A stretch of DNA of 64,000 nucleotides from Salvator merianae (taxonomy: Eukaryota; Chordata; Lepidosauria; Squamata; Teiidae): the NCBI GenBank assembly GCA_003586115.2, contig QVOM02000042.1, positions 75,287,838-75,351,837 on the forward strand, in the 5' to 3' direction. Of this stretch, positions 1 through 12,240 are shown one piece after another. The notes beneath the pieces are model-generated. The model had not been told where the DNA came from. It saw nothing but the letters and a program-made list of their open reading frames with translations, and did no database searches. Every line of letters begins with the position of its first letter. Positions within the stretch are counted from its first letter, which is position 1. A program made the position numbers and the translations under genes.

Positions 1-935
1 AGTGCTACTGCAGCTCTGCAGTCATGCACAGTGTCCAGATCACCATGGCAATGCCTGAGCACATGTCAGATGTTGCTATGGGTGTTGCTATAACAACCCA
101 GTCCACCGCAGCCTGACCACTGGCACTTCAAGTGCTGCTGTCCCAGTATGGAGCTTCTCCAGCACTTGAGGTGTGAATGGCTACTGCTGTGCTGGGTCTT
201 TACCAGCCTAGTATGGTTGCCTCTGCGTTGACTTGCATGCCTCTACCCTAAGGAGGGTGGCAGCATGGATGAAGTCTCAGTCTCAGCTGCCTCTTTGGTA
301 GAATGGGAATAATAAACTTTTACCCCAAATAATTGCTGCAAATAAGGCTCAAACCACAAATAGCAAAAAACCAAAACAAAACAACCTTGAAAGTGACTTA
401 CAGATGGTACCAGGTAGAAGCTACTGTTCCCATTCCACCTGTAACCCACATTAAAGGTCAGGAAATGACTTTAGATTGTGGTAGGATGGGAACATTAGCA
501 TGTAGATGCTACCACCTCTGAACCACTTTTAAGTCACTTTTGGATGCAGCCTATAGCTGCTTTCACACATAGCAAAATAAGTGTCTCAAAATAACCTCAG
601 AGACTGTAGCATGTGGCTGTCATGTTCTCATCCAATCTCTAATCTGCCTTTTCCAGCCTAAGATGCTCAAGACAGGCAGATTAGTGTGTGAATGATTCCA
701 CCTCTAAACAGTATTGAAGCTACCTCAGAGGTGTTTTTTTTTAACTCTGCATGATCATAGCTCTTTAAAAATGATAAATTAACAACAGAGATTATTATTT
801 ACAAAATAAACGAGAATTGAATGAGAAATCCCTGGTTTGATGAAACATTTTTAATAGCCTTATTAGTTTCCCTTTACCAACTAAAGGGCTTGAGGTCTTT
901 GAGGTATATAGCAGGCATAGGAGGGAAATACATAC
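1..935. other. Partial intron after e18
   Basis: No coding sequence is seen. Around 548-575 there is a GCTGCTTTCACACA motif that recurs near 54408 (GGCTGCTTTCACAT), so part of this stretch probably derives from a shared DNA-transposon family. I see nothing else identifiable. Confidence 0.5.
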
Positions 936-1096
936 TTGGTTCTGTAAAAGTTTTTATAAGCTCCTCCATAGCTAACATCCATGAAACAGCTAGATGACAA
1001 TTCTGTAGAAACACCCAATTTCCTGTTTTCAGTGCATCCTTGATCATTTTTTCTGCAATGGGTCCTTGCCCTTGCCCTAATGAAATTGACTGCACT
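936..1096 (-). CDS. DNAH6: DNAH6 exon e18: AAA6 (last exon in window)
   Basis: 161 bases (end of Arg1005, then 53 codons and one base). It reads [20 protein letters not shown], then [20 protein letters not shown] and [13 protein letters not shown]. The S-LGQGQ-P-A block and WV-LQNCHLA-SWM strand mark the AAA6 core in all dynein heavy chains, and this exact wording is the strongest pointer to DNAH6. Acceptor TTTCAG, donor A|GTATGT. The C-terminal domain exons lie beyond the left edge. Confidence 0.95.
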
Positions 1097-3537
1097 CTGA
1101 AAGACATAATGCATAGTTTTCAAAATTATATTACACCATTTATTTATCTAAAACTTTTTATTCATAAAACATCTCAAAACACTTTAAAAACTAGCATCAA
1201 AACAAGATTAAAACAATGCTAAAGCTAAAAACAATATTAAAAGCAATACTGATGCACGAGTGAGATGAAAGAACAGTCAACTCAGCAATCCATAAAAGGA
1301 AAGCCTAAGTGAAAAGACAGGATCCCAACAGGTACCTAAAGGATATATCAACAGGCAGGGTACTCTAGAGGGTAAGCACTACTTCAGAGATTGGTTGTGG
1401 AAAACTGCATAATGGTATTTTCTGCATGGATCCTTAATTCGGACTAAGGGCCCACATAGTAAAGTTCTAGGCCACATAGATCTGCACATTAATGTGGATC
1501 TATGCAGTCATCCCTTTGCTGAAATGTTCCGTCTGCATTGGACAGAGCCTGCCTGATCCCAAACATGGGAAGCATGCAGACAGCATGTTTCCCGTGATCT
1601 GGACTTCCGCAGGGGATGCATTTCAGCGGCACACCATAGCACACATGTCTGAAATGCAAAGGCTCTGAGGCTAGGAACTTTTGTTCCTTGGAAGTCCTTG
1701 GAGGATGGCTACCAAAGCTCACGTGAGCTTTGAGGATGCAGCATGGGCTGAACTGGATCCGCGCCATTCTGCAGATAGCACAGATCTCACCCATGCCATT
1801 CTGTGGCTGGAATCAGTGGGCCTGGCTGATCCAGATCCCCTAATTCTGACCTGACCCAGGTAAGTGCAGAAATAGAGTTTGTCTCAGAGAAAGTTACAAC
1901 AACCACTCAGGGTGAGTTACAGCAACCAGAGGACAATACATGGTGGTCCCTGCTGCAGATTCCCAACTAACAATCTGAATGAACTTACAAGTCCATAATA
2001 GGGAAGGTGGTTATTAAGAATCCTGGTCCCAAGCTGTTTAGGTTCTTATATGCTAAAGATAGAACCTTGAATCTGTACTGGTAATTAATTGGCAACCCAT
2101 GCAATTATTTAAATAAGCACAGGCATAATTTGTATGCAAACAGGTGCCCTACTCAGCAACCTGCATTTTGCATCAGTTGCAGTTTCCAGAGCTGGTACAA
2201 GAGTATGTCCACATACATGTATTACAGTAATCTAAATATGAAGTTATTAGTGCATGGACAACAACAGCCAGGTTATCCCTGTCCTGTTAGGGGCATAGGG
2301 CAGACAGACAACAGTGGGAGAGTGAAACGGATCTCATGGTTCATCACTACAGCCCAAAGAGAAGGCTAATTAGGCACTGCTGCTTTGATGTTGGCCCCAG
2401 AGCCTGCTGACAGGCAGGTGGCCACTACTACCCCTGCCCCTCAAAGCTGGGCAGCTGAAAGTGTTGTGTGATGGTCTCATGCAGTTGCTGTGCAGCCATG
2501 GCCCACTCTAGTGCATTGCAGGCAGGACAAGGATTGGCATGCCATCTCTTTCATCTGCTTCCTCAGTTACATGGAGATGAGACATGTTTAGGCATGGGAG
2601 AGGAGATCACAGTGCTTGCCTGACCAGGTTAGGCCTATCAGATTTCCTTCCTTGGCAAGCCAGCAAGAAGTGAAAGTTGTGTTCACTGGTGAAGGTGTGT
2701 GACCATTTGGATGAGAGGGCAGTACTGTGCACACAAGATCACTTCAACCCTCTTCCACTCATACATATGCATATAAACCTATAATATTCATGCATATTGA
2801 ATCTAGAAACCAAATATATTTTTATGTTATGTTCAAGTGGAGATCCTAAGTTATGACCATCTGTAAAAATAACAATATCAGTAGCATCTTTACTTTGTCC
2901 ACCAATGTAAAGATATAAATACACCCCAGACTGTAGCAAAAAAAAAAAGAGCCAGGTACCTCTAATAAAGAGGCTTGATCAAAAATAACATCTGTCTCAC
3001 TAGTAATCGAGAGCTTAATTTCAAATAAGGAAAGAGAAAACCTGAAAGACTATCAAAGATGCAAATATCAGTAGCAGTTGCAATAATAATAATACTAATA
3101 GTAGTAAAACGTACTGCTATTAGCAAATACACATGTATTTTCATTCCAATCAAAACATAGATTTTCATTTTCAGTTATTTTGAAAATTATTAATATATAC
3201 AATTCAATTAACATTGAGATATCATCTTGCAAACAATTGTACCCAATAAATAAAAAAGCATCGCCTTGGACACATTTTTTCAAAAAGCTAAATGTAATTT
3301 AAAAAAGCAAAACAGAAAACTTGCCACTAGATCAACTAGGAAGTTGCATCTTTTTTTAAAAAAAAAAAATAACTTGTAGGAAAGTTTTAAAAAATCACAT
3401 AGCTTTGTTCTCTCTTAACAACAGATAATATACAAAAATCAACAAGAGATGGATGTGCAGCTTCGATTCAGACCCCAAAGTATGTATCATATTGAAAGCA
3501 ACATCAAAATATCACATATAATGAAAAGAATTTATAC
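1097..3537. other. Intron e17-e18: old repeat interrupted by another repeat
   Basis: Stretches 1131-1345 and 1985-2380 look like two parts of one reptile interspersed repeat (an A-rich, TTTATTTAT-starting part, then a part with TTACAGTAATCTAAATATG). They are separated by about 500 bases of a different repeat (family A, listed separately). The remainder to 3537 is AT-rich, with small AAT-type runs near 3085-3105, and shows no gene. Confidence 0.5.
1390..1860 (-). repeat. Dispersed repeat family A, copy 1
   Basis: This shares ordered landmarks with 31590-32010 and 33740-34160, in the opposite orientation: GATCTGCACATTAATGTGG, CCCAAACATGGGAAGCATG, GCATTTCAGCGGCACACC and AGCTCACGTGAGCTTTG. It is locally palindromic, so a non-autonomous DNA transposon is the likeliest source. 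I do not recognise a named family. It sits inside an older repeat. Confidence 0.5.
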
Positions 3538-3728
3538 CGTTCTGAATAGTCTCTTTCTCTTGCAAACCTTTGAAAAGCACCCATTGGGTCAGAACCTGTG
3601 CTCAAGATGAACACTAGAGGTGTGGAAGAAGACATATCTTGATAAAGAGTTGCTAAATCAACTGGAGGATTTTCTATAAATTGTTTCCCAAGATTCTCTA
3701 TTACAAATTCAGTAATCGCAGAAACAAT
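3538..3728 (-). CDS. DNAH6: DNAH6 exon e17: AAA6
   Basis: 191 bases (residues 942-1004 plus two bases). It starts [20 protein letters not shown] and continues [20 protein letters not shown], then [20 protein letters not shown] and YSE. The F-E-P-x-DL block and the TPL-F-LS-GSDP motif are classic AAA6 signatures. Acceptor TTTTTAG, donor CG|GTATAA. The split Arg codon is completed by the first base of e18. Confidence 0.95.
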
Positions 3729-5785
3729 CTAAAAAGATTAAAAGAGTTAATTTATAAATCCAAAAGCTGATGTAAAACAGGTACAAAATATGAACAATTA
3801 CGTTTATTTTCCACTGTAGTTAATGTAAGGTTTTGACCTTAATTAAAGAAAAAATATCTAAATGAAGGAAATGAAATAAATAATTTGTATTTATATTCTT
3901 ACATTTTTTCATTTAAACAATTATATAGACCAAAAACTGCCCTTAAAAAAAAAAGAAAAAAAGAAAATGACTTACATGAAACATTGGGCATACAGAAACA
4001 TTGGGCATTAGTTAACTTCTACCCACACAGGTACATACTGCTTGAGCCAAACTATTTACTTAACCATGACACGCCATATCTACCTTGAGAACAAATAAGT
4101 GAAATAAAGTGTGGATTTCATGAACGTTGAAGACTTTTAGTGAGATTTTTATAGGAAGGAGGAACCTGTGTTCAAATATGTGAGAAACCTTCAACACTCA
4201 TACTGGGTCTTAGGACACATTTACAAGTAGGTGGTTTAGATCTGGTTTTAAAAGCAAGTTTCCGCCCTTCCCTGTGACTTTTTTCCGCCTGTTTGTGGAA
4301 AGCCCATTTTAAATGTGGTTAATGTATTGTTCACATGGTTGCCAATGTTTCCTGCTTAAGGTTTTCCCGAGCAGTGGAAGGCTGCCTAATGGAGTTGATG
4401 GCTTGGGCCATGTGATTGGCTGATCAACTTACTCAGCCCACAAGACACTTTTCCCTTTTCCACTAATCAGTGAGATCATTCCCTGTTGAATTGCAGGGCA
4501 AGATTTTTTATGATTATTAATTTTCCCCTGCAAAATCCACTTATCCAGATATCTGAATATACACAACACATAGCTATTATTTCAAAATCTGTTTGGCATT
4601 TTTGTTAGCATTTTAACACAGAGCAATTCACTAATTTATGTTTAAATGCCGCCATACACTTTATAAATAGTTTGTATCCAGATGCAGATAAGCCTTACAG
4701 CATAATACATCTGCCCAACCTATCTGGAAAGTTTCTAGCAGTTTATGTTTGTACATGCTTCCCTAGAGTTTATTAAAATGAAGTTGTTGAATGTCAAACA
4801 AATCTGAAATGATAGCTCCATGCTATCATAAATTCAGACATCCACATATGCAGTTTGTGCAGAAAAAAAATAAAAAAAATCCCACCAAGAATCACAGCCT
4901 AGGTAATTAAAAAGGCTTCTTTGGTTATCTGAGGGAAATGGCTCTCATTGGAACTCCTATGACATATATGCTACTAAGGGGAATAAAGATTTTCTTTTTA
5001 CTGTATGACAAGCAGAAGACAGCTCCTGCTAATGACATCCTTCAGGAAAGCAAGAAGCCTCCTTATTTTATGACTCTGAGCTGTGTCATTGTGAGAGGAG
5101 ACCCTGAGTAAAGGAAGTACAGTGAATACCTTTTCATTCCCTAGAATAGTGTAAAAAGAATGTTGAAAAGTCACACTAGATAAGAACTCTGTTCAACAGC
5201 AAATTGATGGGGATCTTGCCCAGTATGATAATCAAATAAGTTTGTATTTTAAAAATGAAAAGAACACCTTTCCCAGTCGTTCATTTGGACCTGTAATACC
5301 TGTGAAGCAATGAAAAGGTGAGTAAAAGAAGTTTCACATGCTGTTGTAGATATGATAGTTTCTTCATGTTAAACAAGCTGAACAGAAATTTTATACATGT
5401 TCCATGCAAAACTCTTTCTTCCCAAAACACTCCATCTCCATCACTTTGCTCTTTCATAGCTGAGACTAATCTTATGATAACTAGACATTTTACATTGACT
5501 ATAACAGCTATATAAATGTTGTAATTGCTGTTTCTCCCCAGAAGTAGGCAATGGCAAACCACGTCTGTATCTCTGCCAAGGAAACTGTATAGAGATGCCC
5601 ATGCAGTCATCCAGGAGTCAGTCACAACTTGGTGGTACCCAAAAATAGAATTCTAGGGTACTTTGCTTAAACCTCTTTGCTGTACATATTCGGAATTAAA
5701 TATTATAATTTCTGCAAGACTACAGTGTCGTATTGCTCCTTTTACTATCATAGGGACAGTGGGGATCTGACATTAAAAAGCTCAC
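3729..5785. other. Intron e16-e17
   Basis: AT-rich intron. The only element I can name is a SINE 3' piece near 5535-5640. The rest shows no coding potential or recognised repeat. Confidence 0.5.
5535..5640 (+). mobile_element. tRNA-type SINE, 3' fragment
   Basis: AGTAGGCAATGGCAAACCAC and the ending CAGTCACAACTTGGTGG match the 3' part of squamate tRNA-derived SINEs as I remember them. No 5' tRNA-like head is visible, so the copy is truncated. No target duplication was found. Confidence 0.55.
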
Positions 5786-5943
5786 CTTTTCTTCCATAAA
5801 GCACTTTACTGCAATTAATTTTTGAAATATAGTCAGCCTGGTATCCCAGGGTACATTTGATTTATCATCTTTTTTTTTATGTTCTTCATGTTCAAGCTTA
5901 TAACCTTCCCATTCTTCTGGGTTGATACGAATTTCAAGTTGTC
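5786..5943 (-). CDS. DNAH6: DNAH6 exon e16: AAA6
   Basis: 158 bases (end of Gly889, then residues 890-941). It runs from QLEIRINPEEWEGYKLEHEE through a HKKKDDKSNVPWD segment to LTIFQKLIAVKCFMEEK. The F-QKLI-V-C-x-x-EEK end is the conserved helix that precedes the nucleotide-site region of AAA6, and the Lys-rich middle is a variable surface loop. There is no Met start. Acceptor TTCTTTAG, donor AAG|GTGAGC. Confidence 0.92.
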
Positions 5944-8900
5944 CTAAAGAAAATTATTACAGTTTCAAGACACATTAATTAACACAGTTTTAGAATAAAT
6001 TATTCCAGGTAGCCCTAGGATTGCTTTGGCTCTTTCAGTCAACTAGCACCTCAGAAAATACTAAAGGTTAGTTATTTGCAATTTATGGAACGCAATAACA
6101 CATTTGAAAATGCTACTATGAACAGTTGCAAACCAAAGCAAAATATACTGGCAAAATAGTGGCAAAATGGCAAAATGTTTACCACATGGCAAATAATGTA
6201 AAATTCAATGAAATTTATGATATTTACATACAACCAGGATCTTCTAAAGACATGAGTCATCTCTGGGCAAATACATCTTAAGCAGCAGATATACAAATGA
6301 ATCTTCCAAGTGTGCACACAGGTCCAGCGCCTCCCACATTATACATGTCACTCAGGCCATTTTTGTAACCTCCCACTGTATCAGATAGGAGCAGCAACTG
6401 TACCACACTAGGATAAGTTGCTGCTGGACCAAGATGTGCATGTGCATTGGGCCAGCCCAACTCTTGGATGCAAGTTCCAAAGGCCTCTGAAGCCAGCATG
6501 GAGCCTTTGAAGGCCATGAATGAAAGGTTCTCAGCCTTTGGCGTTCCCAAGATGGGCCCTTTTCACAGGCACGTCCACTTCCAGTGACACTTCCCACTGT
6601 ACCTCCCAAAAGCCCCCCTTGTATGTTCATTGGTGTACTGGTAAACTCCATTGTCAGGATCTACTGGTTTCTCACCTCATCCAGTGTGGACAAAGCATGC
6701 TAGGAGGGAGCAGACCTTCCACTATCCTGCACCAGAGTGTGTAAGATAGGCCTCTGGACCCCTTCCTAGTGGAGGACAATGGTGAGTGTAGGAAGGACTT
6801 AAGTAACAGCTAACTGTAACTTCTTGTTTCTTTTAAACTGGGAAACTATGGCTAATGACTTCTAAACAAATTATAAGAACCCATTGCTTAAAATTTAATA
6901 TTCTGGCTTGTTATGTCATTAGCCAGAGTTTCCTGGACCTAATATTTACATAATCATGAGGGATGGGGTTGCTCACTGTAACCCATACTTTACAAATAGG
7001 GACATTGCTCAGAAGACCTGTAGACTCCTCTCTTTAACTTTTATTTTCTATTACATCTGCTCTGATGCCCTTGTTAAAACTAAATTCTCTCTTAACCAGT
7101 GTCTGGAAATCGACTTCGAATTTTGACTGTATTTACATATACGTATGCTGAGTTGGGTGGGCGAGATGACTCAGATGCACATCAGCTGTCCTGGAAGGCC
7201 ATTTAGATGTCCACTGTCAGGGTTAGCTTATCAGCAGTGGACTCCAGCACAGCTTTAGGGAAATATAAAGTATGATGAGCCAGGTCTGTTTCCATGTTGA
7301 TGTGTAAATATGACCTTAGGCTCAGGTTCTGGGTAAGATTCAAAACTTCTTTGGATTAATGAAAAGATAAGCAGATCCCAGCAATTTCATATCTGATCTG
7401 AACCAAGTATTGACAGGCAGTTCCATTCTGGCTGTTACACTTTGCATTCTCTTTTCCTTAAAACCTCCCTGCTATTGACTATGGACTAAGGTTTTTTTTG
7501 GAATATTTGTTTAAAGTGTTAAGCGTCCCATTTCTGTTTATTTGGGAAAAGAAATGGTAACTTCAGCAACCTCTCCACAAAAACTACAAATTCATTACTT
7601 ATTTCAAGTTCTCTTCAAAGGCCTCTTTAACCTTAATTAATAGTTGCAGAGGCTCCACATACACTCATTGGCTGTTCAGATGTTCTCTGTTCAGATATCT
7701 ATCTTAATGTACATTCATTAAGACAAATACAGCAGGGTAAAATATGTTTTCTAATGCTACTGATTTTAATTATTCACATTTTATTCTTACATGCCTTGAG
7801 AATGTCTGTTGAAATGTGGCACACAAACTCACAACTAGAGACTTGAAAGAGAAGAAGGAAACAGATTTCCAAGTTTTGTTTCTGATTTGCATACTTTGAT
7901 TTATACAGAATCTGACCTGAGCTTTAAAAGCTTTCAAATATGCAATCTGTTCAGAAAATCCTCCAAAACAATAACACCTACATAAGCAGAATAACTAGAT
8001 AAAGATCAAGAGACTGATTTTGGTGCTATGGCTGTTTGTTTTGTTGAGATGTGAAACAGCTTTCTGCCCTCTAGATTGTAAAGGCTTTTGTCTTGCAGGA
8101 AGGCTTTTAACAAATTGTTGATTTTTTAAAAAAGTAATTTTTAATTTTTTAATCTGCTATCTCCTGATTTCTTTTATCTTTTTATCTTTTATCTTCTTGT
8201 TTTACATTATTGTATTTTTCTTTCTTTTTTTTTAGTAGTTGTAAGGTATCTGAGGATTTAAAGATGAGGGGCATGTTTTAAATAAACCAAAAATAGATAT
8301 TTTGGCTATGACTAAATGTTACCTAACAACAAAAACAATAGTTTAACATCAATGTTTAAATTTATTTATGATAGATGAGCAAAACTAAGTTGGAGAATTA
8401 ATAGAACGATCAAGTAGAGGCTGATTATTTCCCTTATTTACAATAACTACTTCATACTAGTGGTATAAATTGTGGAAGAAATGAGTTGCAGGTTTTGGAA
8501 GATGTTGCAATATTAAATTTCAGATTAAAATTTAAATAATGTATTTCAGTTCAGTGGAGTTCTCTTAAAGTTCAGAGTTTTCATATGAAAGTTCTGAAAT
8601 AAGCATGACTATGTTCAGGGCAAATAGGCTGAACCTAATACATTTATTACACACTGATGATCTTTGGCATCCCTCTGTGAATTTACATATATTACATGGT
8701 AGTTCACATCTGTAATAAAGTCATGGGTATGGGAGATGTCATGCTGAGCATCTGTTTCTTACCTTGTTATATACCACAAGGCAACATAAGGTTATTACTG
8801 ATAACAGGAGACATGCATCTACAAGTAAAACTGCAGAAGTCCCACTTGTAATTTGATTTTATTTGTATGGAAATTAACTTAAAATGCATGCTTTAGTGCA

Positions 8901-9365
8901 GGCCATTTTAATCCAGTTCCAGTTCTCTTTGAGAATGGGAGCGACACATCAGTAAAGTGTTAAGCTGTTATCTTTCAGCATTATCTAACTTTGAAAATCC
9001 ACCTTTGGGTTAGATAACATGGAAAGAAAATGACTAGTCATTTTGCTAATGGGTTTTCTCACTCTGAAAATGGACTGAAACTGGAGTAAAACTTAGTTGT
9101 GAATGCAGCCTTATATTATCTTAACATAACCTATTTAAATCTTAATAACATAAAATACAAAAGCAGGGAGAAGGGAAGCATGTATAGCAAGTACAATCTT
9201 ATTGATCCAGGAGCAGTTCATCAAATAGAAAGATATAAATTCAAGTTATACAAAATATACAAGATCATGTGACATTAAATAATTGAGAAGACAGGCAGAC
9301 TATTAGAGAAGTTAAGTATGAAATTTGAGCATATATACATGTTCATCTGAGATTTATCTTTTTAC
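5944..9365. other. Intron e15-e16
   Basis: 3.4 kb intron. Positions 6300-6760 are more GC-rich and loosely resemble 58440-58690 (shared GGCCCTTTT and ACTTCCAG spacing), suggesting a decayed DNA-transposon copy. From 6800 to 9365 I see AT-rich sequence with no gene or recognised repeat. Confidence 0.45.
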
Positions 9366-9501
9366 CTAACTTAAAGAAAATGGGCTTTAGCAGTATATCG
9401 CTTTGAATCTGCTCAAAACATGGAAGTGTTTCTTCTAAGTCACAGCACATGAACCATGTATTTTCTTCAAGCCATGGTACTTGAGGTTTGGCAGGCCGTT
9501 C
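9366..9501 (-). CDS. DNAH6: DNAH6 exon e15: AAA6
   Basis: 136 bases (residues 844-888 plus one base). It reads ERPAKPQVPWLEENTWFMCC, then DLEETLPCFEQI and ends PIFFKL. The W-x-x-x-x-W pattern and the following D-LEE fit the moderately conserved AAA6 linker of axonemal dyneins. The acceptor TTTCAAAG and donor G|GTAAAA keep phase with e14 and e16. Confidence 0.9.
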
Positions 9502-9672
9502 CTTTGAAAACACAAGAGAGGCTATGTTAAACCAAACAGGCTGTTGAAAGAATGCCTTCAGAGAACATCTTAGTTTTAATGTAAAATGTAGCAAAAGAGA
9601 ACTCAAAATGAAGACATAATTGGTTTGAGTGCTTCCAAAATGCCTTTGATCACTATGGAAATAAATGTTAAA

Positions 9673-9890
9673 ATGGCAGCATGGTGACTAGAATACTGAC
9701 CTAGAAGTCCCCAAGTTTAATTTCTACTCAGCCATAGCTAATTGAATGATTTGGGGTTAGTCACTGTCACTCATCCTAGTCTACCTCATATGTTTGCTAT
9801 GAGAGTAAAACAGAGGAGACAATAATAATGTGAACCATGTTGGACTCTGTGGGGTATATAAATATAAAAACACAATAATCTTCATCTGGG
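9673..9890 (+). mobile_element. tRNA-derived SINE
   Basis: The head GGCAGCATGGTGACTAGAAT and the B-box-like region around 9711-9722 are followed by the body CTAGTCTACCTCATATG and the tail GGGGTATATAAATATAAA. The order matches the common squamate tRNA-SINE that ends in GCTTTGGGTC..GGTATAAAT. It is diverged, so it is old, and it ends about 50 bases from the 3' end of the L2-like LINE. Confidence 0.7.
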
Positions 9891-9939
9891 GCACAAAATC
9901 AACAGTAATGTGTTTTTAGACACATATTAGGCCTTTTTA

Positions 9940-12240
9940 CACCTTCCACCTTAGAATGGGATAATTATCCAGCCCATTAGTGCTTCCAGGCACTTGTCCA
10001 GCACTTCAACCACCAGTCCTGATTCAGATGGCACAGGTATGTAGAGCTGGATGTCATCTGCATATTGATGACATCTGACTCCAAATCTCCCGATGACCTC
10101 CCCCCGTGGCTTCATATAGATATTGAAAAGCATGGGAGATAAGATCGACCCCTGAGGAACCCCACACCTGAGTTCCCAGGATGACGAGCAGGAATCTCCC
10201 ACAACTACCTTTTGGAATTGGCCTTGGAGACAGAAGCAGAACCACCTTAATGCAACACCCCCAACTCCTAAACTCTGTAGTCTCTCCAGAAGGATATCAT
10301 GATCAATGGTGGCAAAAGCTGCCGAGAGATCCAGGAGAACCAATAGAGATGCATTCCCCTTTTCTTTCTCCCGGAGAAGGTCATCAACAAGGATGACCAA
10401 GGTGATTTCTGTGCCTTAATCAGACCTGAAAACAGATTGAAATGGGTCTAGATAATCAGCTTCTTCAAAGCATGCTTGTAGTTTAACAGCTACAGTCCTC
10501 TCTAACACCTTGCTCAAAAACGGTATGTTGGTCACTGGGCGATAGTTTAAATCATCTGGATCCAGGGAGGACTTCATGAGTAGGGGCCATACCACCGCCT
10601 CTTTAAAAGCCAGTAGGACCACCCCATCTCTCAAGGAGGCATTTACTACTCCCTGGACCCACCAGGTCATACCTTCTGTGCTAGCTTTTATCAACCAAGA
10701 AGGGCAAGGATCTAGAGGGCATGTAGTAGGTTGAACCCTAGCAAGCAATTTTTCCACATTCTCAGGCCACAATAATTGAAATTGATCCAAAGTAACTGGA
10801 CCAGATGGTTCTCTCGACACTTCCTCTGGATTATTCTCAACTGTGGCATCCAATCCCCCACGAATCTGACCGACTTTGCCCTCAAAGTGCCTTGCAAATT
10901 CATCACTGAACATATTACAAGGCAATCACCCTTGCTTTCTTGGGCATGATTTTATAAGGCCATTTACTACTCGGAAGAGCTCTGCTGGACAGCTACTTGA
11001 GGACGCAGTGGTGGTGGAGAAATAAGATTTTTTCACCGCCATCACTACCACATAATAGGAATGATAATGTATTCTAGCCTGTATTCAGTCAGATTCATGG
11101 CAGAATTTACACCACCTGTGCTCTAGCCATTGACCTTCCTGTTTCATTGCCTGTAACTCTGCAGAATACCAGGGTGCATTACAGGCTCCTCAGGTATGCC
11201 AAGGTTACTTGGGAGTGATCATGTTGATGGCCCTGTTCATCTCCTGATTCCAGAGAGAGACCAGAGCCTCGGCAGGAATGTCATCCATGCCAACTGGTTC
11301 CCCAGAGCATTCAGGAATCACCCAGATTCCATAAATCTCTAGGGGCGGACCATCTCAATGGGTCCTCCACCCCTGTGGAAGGGAGCTGTCACTGTCAGTC
11401 CAAACTTTACCAGGGAATGATCCGTGCATGAGAATGGGCTTACCATCAGCCCTCCTATTAATGAATTCTTATCAATCGGCTCTGTGGCAAAGACCAGATC
11501 AAGGGTATGGCCTGCTGTGTGAGTTGGGCCACTTACAAACTGAGATAGCCCCACAGTTGTCATGGAGGCCAGGAAGAGCTGAGCTGGTCCACTGAGGATA
11601 GTCTCTGCATGGATGTTAAAATCTCCCAACACCACTGTGGCAGGGGCCTCCAGTACCACATTAGAGATCATCTCAACCAGCTCAAATAGGGAGACAGCTA
11701 GGCAGTGGGGTGGGTGGTACACCAGCAACATCCCTATCCTGTTTCTCTGGCCCAATAACAAAAACAGTCCTTCAAACCCAGTCGTAGAGTGAATTGATCA
11801 TCTGGTAAGAGAGATAGAAGTCCTATGGACTACAGCAACACGCCCTCCCCTCCCTACTGGTCTGGAACAGTGCTGCACCAAGTAGCCTGGGGGACAATGC
11901 TGGGTAAGACTAGGCCACCCAGTTAATCTATCCAGGACTTCGTAATGCATGCCAAATCAGCCCCTTCATCCAGAATTAAGCCATGGATGAGTGATGTTTT
12001 ATTCTGGACTGATCTGGCATTCAAAAGCAGCAGCAGCAGGGTGGTGGGCCAGATGGCAGGCATCCCCAAATTCTGCCGGTTGGAAGGCAGAACAGGAGGA
12101 GTGATAGCTTTAATACATCTAACACTCTTTCTCCTAATCTGTCACTTCTACCTCCCAGTGCCATATCTCCCCCTGCCCGTCACCACAGGGATGGTAGCCC
12201 CCTGTGACAGTTCTCCCCCTCCACCTCTGCCTTGACACAT
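9940..12240 (-). mobile_element. L2-like LINE, truncated, defective
   Basis: Read on the minus strand, the 5' side encodes an APE-type endonuclease: LLLLLLNARSVQNKTSLIHG near 12047-11985, VLGDFNIHAE near 11640, and DHSLVKF near 11420. Next comes a reverse transcriptase with LLVLLDLSAAFATIDHDILL, then CGVPQGSILSPMLFNIYM and the YADD catalytic box near 10060. At least one frameshift separates the endonuclease frame from the RT frame, and a stop codon near 10413 splits the RT. The element breaks off soon after the LEALMGWI block, so the 3' end of the RT and the tail are missing. The wording of the RT and the missing CR1-type motifs favour L2. It is inactive. Confidence 0.8.
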
